Source: Rathayibacter sp. SD072 | GTDB lineage: Bacteria; Actinomycetota; Actinomycetes; Actinomycetales; Microbacteriaceae | Assembly (NCBI RefSeq): GCF_017355185.1 | Contig: NZ_JADILJ010000019.1 | Coordinates: forward strand, 1-64,000 | Direction: 5' to 3' | DNA length: 64,000 nt | Shown here: positions 58,566 to 64,000 of the stretch, piece by piece | Numbering within the stretch: the stretch's first letter is position 1 | Layout of the letters: each line of letters opens with the position of its first letter | Made by a program: the position numbers and the translations under genes | The notes under the pieces: generated by a model | Databases searched by the model: none | Seen by the model: only the letters and a program-made list of their open reading frames with translations | What the model was told of the DNA's origin: nothing

Positions 58566-58577
58566 GGAGCGCTCCCT
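58566..58577. promoter_or_regulatory. GGGAGCGCTCCC palindrome upstream of the methyltransferase gene
   Basis: A perfect 12-base palindrome 20 bases before the start, next to the CAGAAT box (58586-58591) that lies 6 bases before the ATG. It matches 12 of 14 bases of the CebR-type LacI operator TGGGAGCGCTCCCA. Confidence 0.45.
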
Positions 58578-58597
58578 CGCCCTGGCAGAATTGCCGG

Positions 58598-59470
58598 ATG
58601 CCCCCGACCCTCCCGATCGCCGACGGCGTGCCGGAGTCGCGGAGCGCGGTGATCCACGCCGACAACCTCGAGGTGCTGCCGCAGCTGGCCGACGGGGCGT
58701 TCACCGTCGTCTACCTCGATCCGCCCTTCAACACCGGGCGCGCGCAGGTGCGCACCTCGACGACCTCGGTGCGCTCGGCGACGGGCACGATCGCGGGATT
58801 CAAGGGCCGCAGCTACGAGCGGATCCGCGGCGACCTGCTCCGCTACGACGACCGCTTCGACGACTACTGGTCGTTCCTGGAGCCGCGGCTGGCCGAGGCC
58901 TGGCGCCTGCTCGCCGACGACGGCACCCTCTACCTCCACCTCGACTACCGCGAGGCGCACTACGCCAAGGTGCTTCTCGACGCGCTCTTCGGTCGCGAGT
59001 GCTTCCTCAACGAGATCATCTGGGCCTACGACTACGGGGCCAAGGCGACGCGGCGCTGGCCGACCAAGCACGACACGATCCTGGTGTACGTGAAGAATCC
59101 GCGCGGCTACCACTTCGACTCCGTCGCGGTCGACCGCGAGCCCTACATGGCGCCCGGACTGGTGACCCCCGAGAAGGCCGAGCGGGGCAAGCGGCCGACC
59201 GACGTGTGGTGGCACACGATCGTGTCGCCGACGGGCCGCGAGAAGACCGGCTACCCGACGCAGAAGCCGGAGGGGATCCTCCGGCGCATCGTGCAGGCGT
59301 CGAGCCGCGAGGGCGACGCGGTGCTCGATTTCTTCGCCGGCTCGGGCACGACCGGGGCGGTCGCGCACGCCCTCGGGCGGCGCTTCGTGCTGATCGACTC
59401 GCACGCGGACGCGGTCGCGGTGATGCGCCGCCGCTTCGCGACGCTGGACCCGGCGCCGCTGTTCCTCTGA
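58598..59470 (+). CDS. Orphan DNA methyltransferase (amino-methyltransferase, beta-type order)
   Basis: 290 residues. Catalytic motif IV VVYLDPPFNTG at residue 41 comes first, then the target-recognition region, then the AdoMet-binding motif I VLDFFAGSGTTGAVA near 246; this order defines the beta class of N6-adenine/N4-cytosine methyltransferases (CcrM-like layout). GYPTQKPEGILRRIV near 215 is motif X. No restriction gene adjoins it, so it is probably a solitary enzyme with a regulatory or mismatch-marking role. Recognition sequence unknown. Palindromes flank it on both sides. ATG with a CAGAAT box 6 bases upstream. Confidence 0.87.
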   Translation: MPPTLPIADGVPESRSAVIHADNLEVLPQLADGAFTVVYLDPPFNTGRAQVRTSTTSVRSATGTIAGFKGRSYERIRGDLLRYDDRFDDYWSFLEPRLAEAWRLLADDGTLYLHLDYREAHYAKVLLDALFGRECFLNEIIWAYDYGAKATRRWPTKHDTILVYVKNPRGYHFDSVAVDREPYMAPGLVTPEKAERGKRPTDVWWHTIVSPTGREKTGYPTQKPEGILRRIVQASSREGDAVLDFFAGSGTTGAVAHALGRRFVLIDSHADAVAVMRRRFATLDPAPLFL

Positions 59471-59494
59471 GGGGCGCGGGCGCCGAGTCCGCGA

Positions 59495-59528
59495 AAGTTG
59501 TCGTACTCGAGCTCGAGTACGACAACTT
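59495..59528. repeat. Perfect 34-base palindrome, copy 1 of a hairpin family
   Basis: AAGTTGTCGTACTCGAG is followed at once by its exact complement CTCGAGTACGACAACTT, with no loop. Imperfect arms extend outward (CCGAGTCC on the left, GGACTCGG on the right). Two relatives lie at 60660 and 60733. Confidence 0.85.
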
Positions 59529-59639
59529 CTGAGGACTCGGCAGGCCGACCAGCCCTCCCCAGTGTGACGACAACGGAGTTGTCCGCAGGGGGGTGGTGCC
59601 GGGCGGTGGGACGGTCGGGCAGGCGCCATCCTCGGGGGC

Positions 59640-60548
59640 ATGAGATCGAATGACCTGGGTGCCTTCACCCGACGCACCGCGCTCGCTGAGGGCACGACCG
59701 ACGCGCAGCTGCGCTCACCTCTCCTCGCGCAGCCGTTCCACGGCGTGCGGACGCGTGTTGCACCGGTCACGCACGAGGAGCGCGCTCGCGCCTACCTTCC
59801 GCGGTTGAGACGTGGACAGTACTTCTCCCACCTCACGGCGGCGGGGATCTGGGGTGTTCCGCTGCCCTCGCTCGCCCTCGCCGACGACCCGATCCACGTA
59901 TCGGCGCCAGCGCCTCGCCGGCCGCCGCGCACCAGGGGAGTGGTCGGACACGTCCTGCGTCCGGAGTGGACACGAGTGCTGGTACGTCGTGGTCTTCCGG
60001 TCACCGATCCCGCGACGACCTGGATCCTGCTCGCCGGGCTGCTGCCACCGCGAGACCTGCTCGCCGCAGCGGATCACCTGCTGTTCGTCCCCCGGTTCGA
60101 ATCGAGGACCGATCCGCGGCCCTACGCCACGATCGCAGAGCTGGAGGAGCGGCTCGACCGGTACGCCGGTCGGGGGAAGGTGCTCCTGCAGGAGACGCTG
60201 CGGCTGGCTTCCACTGCATCGGCATCCCGGCGCGAGACGTGGCTGCGCTCGGTGGCGCTCGAGGCGGGATTCCCACCGGCCGAGACGAATGTGGAGATCG
60301 TCCACGGAGGCCGGCTGATCGCCATAGGCGACCTGGGCTTCGTGCGCTGGGAGGTACTGGCCGAGTACGACGGCAGCCACCATCAGAGCGACGACGCCCA
60401 GTACGCGCGCGACCGGGAGCGGAGCCTCGCTCTGCAGCTCGCGGGCTGGATTCAGGTCGTGGTCAGAGCCGAGGGTCTCGGCCGGGGCCGGGCGCGTACC
60501 ATCGCCGAGATCGATGCGGCACTGCGCGCGCACGGCTGGCGCCCATGA
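59640..60548 (+). CDS. DUF559/AbiEi-like hypothetical protein
   Basis: 302 residues. The N-terminal half (LGAFTRRTALAEGTTDAQLR; GQYFSHLTAAGIWGVPLP) resembles the AbiEi-like antitoxin/adaptor domain of Actinobacteria. The C-terminal part has a nuclease-like PD-(D/E)XK outline: IGDLGFVRWEVLAEYDGSHH, then YARDRERSLALQLAGWIQVV. This is an intact relative of the pseudogene at 30578. No toxin gene accompanies it, so a toxin-antitoxin role is doubtful. It lies between palindrome copies 1 and 2. No clear ribosome site or -10 box. Confidence 0.7.
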   Translation: MRSNDLGAFTRRTALAEGTTDAQLRSPLLAQPFHGVRTRVAPVTHEERARAYLPRLRRGQYFSHLTAAGIWGVPLPSLALADDPIHVSAPAPRRPPRTRGVVGHVLRPEWTRVLVRRGLPVTDPATTWILLAGLLPPRDLLAAADHLLFVPRFESRTDPRPYATIAELEERLDRYAGRGKVLLQETLRLASTASASRRETWLRSVALEAGFPPAETNVEIVHGGRLIAIGDLGFVRWEVLAEYDGSHHQSDDAQYARDRERSLALQLAGWIQVVVRAEGLGRGRARTIAEIDAALRAHGWRP

Positions 60549-60659
60549 CCGCGTCGGCACCGGCCGAGGTCACGCTCGACCCCGCGCAGATCGGGTGCTC
60601 AGGAGTCGCATCCCCGGCAGTCGGATCCCTGAGCTCGAACCGCCGGACGTCGAGTCCTC

Positions 60660-60698
60660 AGAAGTTGTCGGACTCGAGGGTCGAAGACGACAACTTCT
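60660..60698. repeat. Hairpin family, copy 2
   Basis: AGAAGTTGTCG and CGACAACTTCT pair perfectly around a 17-base centre in which TCGA pairs again. Outer arms CGAGTCCTC and GCGCAGTCGG continue the symmetry imperfectly. Confidence 0.8.
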
Positions 60699-60732
60699 GC
60701 GCAGTCGGGGTGGTGGGCCGGATCGGCTCCTC

Positions 60733-60770
60733 AAAAGTTGTCGTACTGGAGGCCGAGTACGACGACTTCT
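60733..60770. repeat. Hairpin family, copy 3
   Basis: AAAAGTTGTCGTACT pairs with AGTACGACGACTTCT (one or two mismatches) around GGAGGCCG. It lies 35 bases from copy 2 in the same orientation and is followed by CTGCGGAGTCGAGG, like the 3' flanks of copies 1 and 2. Copies 2 and 3 account for most of the 311-base gap before the lacI gene end. Confidence 0.8.
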
Positions 60771-60859
60771 GCGGAGTCGAGGGTGCCCACCCCGGCGCGC
60801 ACTTCCCGGCGCAGCGGAACGAGCACCGAGCGGAGTGCGGTCATCCCGCACGAGCGGCG

Positions 60860-61888
60860 TCACGAGCTGGCGCGGACGACCAGCTCGGTGGGCATCAGCG
60901 TCCGGTGCTCGACCGGGCGTCCCTCGATGCGCGCGACCAGCAGCTCGGCCATGCGCGCGCCGAGCTCGGCGGGCGTCTGGCGGACGGTGCTGAGGGCGGG
61001 CACCGCGGTGCGCGCGTACATGTCGTCGTCGAAGCCGACCACGGCGACGTCCTCGGGGACGCGGCGGCCCGCCTCCCGCAGCGCCTCGTACGCGCCGACG
61101 GCCATCTGGTCGTTGGCGGCGAAGAGCCCGTCGATGCCGGGATCGCGCTCGAGCAGGCGGCGCATCGCCTCGCGGCCGCTGTCGGGCGAGAAGTCGCCCC
61201 ACTCGACGAGGGAGTCGTCCAGGCCCGCGTCGGCCAGGGTGCGGCGCCAACCCACGAGGCGGTCGACACCCGGGGGCATGTCGGCCGGGCCGGCGATGGT
61301 GGCGAGGCGGCGGCGACCGCGCTCGATCAGGTGCGCGGTCGCGTCGGCCGCCCCCTCCGCGTTGTCGACGTCGACGAAGTACGAGCCGCGCTCCTCCGGA
61401 GACAGCGGCCGGCCGCCGAAGACGATCGGGAGGGAGTTGGCGAGCGCCGCGTAGGAGTGGTCGCCCGAGTGGTGCGAGACCACCAGGGCGCCGTCGACGT
61501 TGCCGCCCAGGAGGTAGCGGCGGGTCTTCTCGCCGTTGGACTCCGACGCGATGAGCATCGACAGCGTGTAGTCGGTGTCGGCGAGGTGCATGGCGGCGCC
61601 CTGCACGATCGACGCGAAGAACGGGTCGGCGAAGACGCGCGCCGTCGACTCCGGCACGATCAGCGCGATCGAGTGGGTGCGGCGGGAGGCGAGCATGCGC
61701 GCCGCCCGGTTGGGCACGTAGTCGAGCTCGCCGATCGCCTTCTCGACCGCGGCGACGATGTCGGCCGCGACCTGCGGGGCGCCGTTGACGACCCGCGAGA
61801 CAGTCGCGCGCGACACTCCCGCGCGCGCCGCGACCATCTCGAGGGTGGGGGAGCGCCCCGGCTCCCGTCCCGCCGAACCGTCGACCAC
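60860..61888 (-). CDS. LacI family transcriptional regulator
   Basis: 342 residues. An N-terminal LacI helix-turn-helix (TLEMVAARAGVSRATVSRVV near 15, hinge YVPNRAARML near 57), then a periplasmic-binding-like effector domain (IALIVPESTARVFADPFF; DGLFAANDQMAVGAYEALRE; VGFDDDMYARTAVPALSTVR). It starts with GTG 3 bases after the beta-glucosidase stop, so both are co-transcribed and it probably represses that operon, releasing it on binding a sugar such as cellobiose. A GAGCGCTC site near the operon promoter resembles known operators of cellobiose-responsive LacI proteins. Confidence 0.9.
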   Translation of the reverse strand: MVDGSAGREPGRSPTLEMVAARAGVSRATVSRVVNGAPQVAADIVAAVEKAIGELDYVPNRAARMLASRRTHSIALIVPESTARVFADPFFASIVQGAAMHLADTDYTLSMLIASESNGEKTRRYLLGGNVDGALVVSHHSGDHSYAALANSLPIVFGGRPLSPEERGSYFVDVDNAEGAADATAHLIERGRRRLATIAGPADMPPGVDRLVGWRRTLADAGLDDSLVEWGDFSPDSGREAMRRLLERDPGIDGLFAANDQMAVGAYEALREAGRRVPEDVAVVGFDDDMYARTAVPALSTVRQTPAELGARMAELLVARIEGRPVEHRTLMPTELVVRASS

Positions 61889-61891
61889 GGC

Positions 61892-63367
61892 TCAGTCCAG
61901 CAACGAGGCGGACGAGCCGCCGATCAGGCGGGAGTAGACGAGACCGGAATCCTTGATCGTGCGCTCCTGGGACTCGTAGTCGACGCGCACGATGCCGAAG
62001 CGCTTCTCGTAGCCCCACGCCCACTCGTAGTTGTCGAGCAGCGACCAGACGAAGTAGCCGCGGACGTCCGCGCCCTGGTCGATCGCGTCGGCGACCTTCT
62101 CGACGTGGTCGAGCACGTACTGGGTGCGGTCGACGTCGTGCACGCGGCCGTCCTCGACGACGTCGTCGTACGCGGCGCCGTTCTCGGTGACGTACAGCGG
62201 GGGGAGGTTCTCGTACTCCAGGCCCAGGCGGGTCAGCAGGTAGCGCAGCCCGTCGGGGTGCACCTCCCAGTCCATCGCCGTGCGCGGCAGGCCGCGGCTG
62301 GGGAAGGTGATGAACTCCGAGCCGACGAACGGGGACGCGGTCTCGCGATCGGTCGCGGCGGCGAAGTCCTCGGCGCCGGCGGGGAGCGGGTGACCGGAGA
62401 CGTTGTCGTCGTGGTAGTGGTTCACGCCGAGGAAGTCGAGCGGCAGCGAGATCAGGTCGAGATCGCCGTCGACGATCAGCTCGTCCAGGCCCAGGCCCGC
62501 GACGTCCTCGAGGAGGTCCTCGGGGTACTCGCCGCGCAGCAGCGGGTCGAGGAAGATGCGGTTCTGCAGCGCGTCGAAGCGGCGGGCGGCGTCGAGGTCG
62601 ACCTCGTCCTCGGGGTCGTCGGGGACGGCGTTGGAGAGGTTGAGCGTGATGCCGAGGTTCTGCGCGCCGAGCTGCCGCAGCGTCGAGACCGCGAGGCCGT
62701 GGGCGAGGTGCGTGTGGTGGACCGCGGCGAGCGCGGCCTGCTGCGAGATCACTCCGGGGGCGTGGACTCCGGCGCCGTAGGAGAGCAGGGTCGAGCAGAA
62801 GGGCTCGTTGAAGGTCGTCCAGTGCTGGACGCGGTCGCCGAGGCTCTCGTAGACGGTCTCGGCGTAGTCGCGGAAGCGCTCGGCGGTGTCGCGGTTGGTC
62901 CAGCCCCCGGTCTCCTCCACGGCCTGCGGGAGGTCCCAGTGGTAGAGGGTCAGCCAGGGCAGGATCCCCGCTCCGAGCAGCTCGTCGACGAGGCGCGAGT
63001 AGAAGTCGAGTCCCTCGGCGTTGACGGAGCGGTCGCCCGGCTTCACCCGCGACCAGCTGACCGAGAAGCGGTACGAGCCCAGGCCCAGCTCCTTCATCAG
63101 CTGCACGTCGGCGGGCATGCGGTGGTAGTGGTCGACGGCGACCTCGGGGGTGTCGCCCTTCGCGACGGCGCCGGGGACGCGCGAGAACGCGTCCCAGATG
63201 CTGTCCTCCTTGCCGCCCTCGTGCCCCGCGCCCTCGATCTGGGCGGCGGCCGTCGCGGACCCCCAGAGGAAGCCCACGGGCCAGTCGCGCACGGCGAGGC
63301 GCTCGGCCCGGGCGGTCTGCTCAGCGAGGCTCGGCGACTCGGTGGCGGGGATGCGGGCAACGCTCAT
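61892..63367 (-). CDS. GH1 beta-glucosidase
   Basis: 491 residues, cytoplasmic. GH1 barrel: FLWGSATAAAQIEGA near 33, SVSWSRVKP near 103, acid/base Glu near 188 in TTFNEPF, NHYH near 316, nucleophile Glu near 395 in YVTENGAAYDD and YEWAWGYEKRFG near 455. It hydrolyses beta-glucosides such as cellobiose or plant glycosides after uptake. AAGGAG lies 7 bases before the ATG; a TAGGAT -10 box is at 63394-63399. Forms an operon with the LacI gene 3 bases downstream. The partial MFS permease upstream on the same strand may supply the substrate, but its type suggests drug export instead. Confidence 0.93.
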   Translation of the reverse strand: MSVARIPATESPSLAEQTARAERLAVRDWPVGFLWGSATAAAQIEGAGHEGGKEDSIWDAFSRVPGAVAKGDTPEVAVDHYHRMPADVQLMKELGLGSYRFSVSWSRVKPGDRSVNAEGLDFYSRLVDELLGAGILPWLTLYHWDLPQAVEETGGWTNRDTAERFRDYAETVYESLGDRVQHWTTFNEPFCSTLLSYGAGVHAPGVISQQAALAAVHHTHLAHGLAVSTLRQLGAQNLGITLNLSNAVPDDPEDEVDLDAARRFDALQNRIFLDPLLRGEYPEDLLEDVAGLGLDELIVDGDLDLISLPLDFLGVNHYHDDNVSGHPLPAGAEDFAAATDRETASPFVGSEFITFPSRGLPRTAMDWEVHPDGLRYLLTRLGLEYENLPPLYVTENGAAYDDVVEDGRVHDVDRTQYVLDHVEKVADAIDQGADVRGYFVWSLLDNYEWAWGYEKRFGIVRVDYESQERTIKDSGLVYSRLIGGSSASLLD

Positions 63368-63393
63368 GGGCGACTCCTTCGGCTGGTACGGCC

Positions 63394-63420
63394 ATCCTAC
63401 GGCTTCGGATGGAGCGCTCT
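63394..63420 (-). promoter_or_regulatory. Beta-glucosidase operon promoter with LacI-type operator
   Basis: On the minus strand TAGGAT (63394-63399) is a -10 box 27 bases before the ATG. GAGCGCTC (63412-63419) covers the expected -35 position and matches the core of the CebR-type operator (10 of 14 bases in the wider site). Confidence 0.5.
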
Positions 63421-63472
63421 CTCGCGGCCGTACCGGCGCAGCGCCGTGATCTCGGGGCGGCGCCGGTACGGT

Positions 63473-64000
63473 TCAGCTCCGCCGGTCGTCGGGCGCGGTC
63501 GGAGTCGTGCGGACGGGGTCGGTCCGCACGTCGGGCTCGATGCTGCCGGCGGCGAGATCCGCGCCCGCCCGGGCGGCGAGCTGCGGGTCGGTCCGACGGA
63601 GCTCCTCGGCGCGCTCGTCGTCGGCGGCGAGGTCGTGCGCCTCCTGCATCGCCGACTTCGCGCGCAGCGGCGGCGTCTTGAGGAACCACGACAGCACGAA
63701 GGCGAGCAGGACCACGCCGAGGGCGACCGAGAAGACGGTCACGGTGGCGTCGTTGAAGCCGGTCAGGAACGGCGCCGACAGCGCGCGGTCGGCGGTGTTC
63801 AGGAACGAGGTGTCGCCGTCGAGGGCCGAGCCGATCGCCGAGGTGTCCTGGGACTGGAGGAGGCCGAGGATCTTCTCGTTGGCGGGATCGGCGAGGACGG
63901 TCGGGTCGGCGAGAGCGGTCTGCAGGTCGGCGGCGATCCCAGGCCTCCGGAAGGCGGCCCCGATCGTGTCCGGGATGCGGGTGAACAGCACCGAGAAGAT
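63473..64000 (-). CDS. MFS permease, DHA2-like, C-terminal part only
   Basis: The 3' end of a longer gene; the frame is open to the window edge, so the true start lies beyond 64000. About 175 residues are visible: an extracytoplasmic stretch (RRPGIAADLQTALADPTVLA), the last membrane helix (TVTVFSVALGVVLLAFVLSWFL) and a cytoplasmic tail ending in many Asp/Arg/Thr. The layout, with a long loop before the final helix and LKTPPLR after it, fits 14-helix DHA2 drug/proton antiporters. Substrate unknown. Confidence 0.75.
   Translation of the reverse strand: MFSVLFTRIPDTIGAAFRRPGIAADLQTALADPTVLADPANEKILGLLQSQDTSAIGSALDGDTSFLNTADRALSAPFLTGFNDATVTVFSVALGVVLLAFVLSWFLKTPPLRAKSAMQEAHDLAADDERAEELRRTDPQLAARAGADLAAGSIEPDVRTDPVRTTPTAPDDRRS

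Noticed and set aside
60088-60102. GGTTCGAATC resembling a tRNA T-loop
   Set aside because: It lies inside the DUF559-like coding frame and no acceptor or anticodon stems can be drawn around it.
59640-60548. AbiE-type toxin-antitoxin system
   Set aside because: Only the AbiEi-like domain type is present; no AbiEii-like toxin gene adjoins this gene or the pseudogene at 30578.
61892-64000. MFS permease as sugar importer for the beta-glucosidase operon
   Set aside because: The visible C-terminus fits 14-helix DHA2 exporters rather than sugar importers, and a promoter and operator separate it from the glucosidase gene.

Overview
The window is very G+C-rich (about 70% by eye), with dense GTG starts, 1 to 4 base start/stop overlaps and no RNA gene that I can see. 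Its protein families (PknG with GlnH/GlnX-like partners, AbiEi/DUF559-type proteins, F420-type luciferase-like oxidoreductases, a GH1/LacI pair, PspA with a TPM protein) point to an actinobacterium, most likely a member of the Microbacteriaceae. The genus is not claimed. The DNA reads as an ordinary chromosome; I see no phage, plasmid or complete insertion sequence, but several families of small palindromic repeats.

Layout. 88-10361 is one translationally coupled operon: TelA-like protein, small partner, AAA+ ATPase, GlnX-like membrane protein, GlnH-like lipoprotein, coiled-coil protein, PknG kinase and a PP2C phosphatase with zinc ribbons. 10441-15247 is an amino-acid/semialdehyde module: MmsA-type dehydrogenase, PucR regulator and class III aminotransferase. 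15840-18398 holds a ZIP transporter, a DUF817 membrane protein and a GH114-like lipoprotein. 18429-21713 returns to phospho-signalling (VWA protein, zinc-ribbon/FHA protein, membrane Ser/Thr kinase). 22570-24300 is a paired flavin monooxygenase and FMN reductase.

24570-30229 is the most unusual region. Three exported proteins share an almost identical twin-arginine-type leader but have unrelated mature parts, and they are interleaved with three AraC-like regulators that are paralogues of one another. A fourth protein with a related leader lies at 39727-40245. 30578-31638 is a frameshifted AbiEi/DUF559 pseudogene with a strong cruciform in its tail. 31648-35092 is the ATP-grasp / alpha-E / transglutaminase cluster. 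35076-39531 carries a MarR-MFS pair whose promoter holds an iron-box-like palindrome, an EamA transporter with no standard start codon, a phosphatase and an EEP-fold hydrolase.

40331-46368 contains a desaturase, PspA, a TPM protein, an old-yellow-enzyme reductase and two tiny genes. 46457-52302 contains an F420-type oxidoreductase, a TauE transporter, a FadR-type regulator divergent from a dicarboxylate symporter across a clear operator, an SRPBCC remnant and a citrate transporter divergent from its CitAB-type two-component system. 54996-63367 holds TerC, a hydrolase, a lipoate ligase-like fusion, a GNAT protein, an orphan DNA methyltransferase flanked by palindromes, a DUF559-like protein, and a LacI/beta-glucosidase operon. 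The window ends inside an MFS permease.

Across the window about a dozen genes have a TANNNT box 6 to 8 bases before the start codon and no Shine-Dalgarno sequence, which suggests that leaderless transcription is common in this organism.
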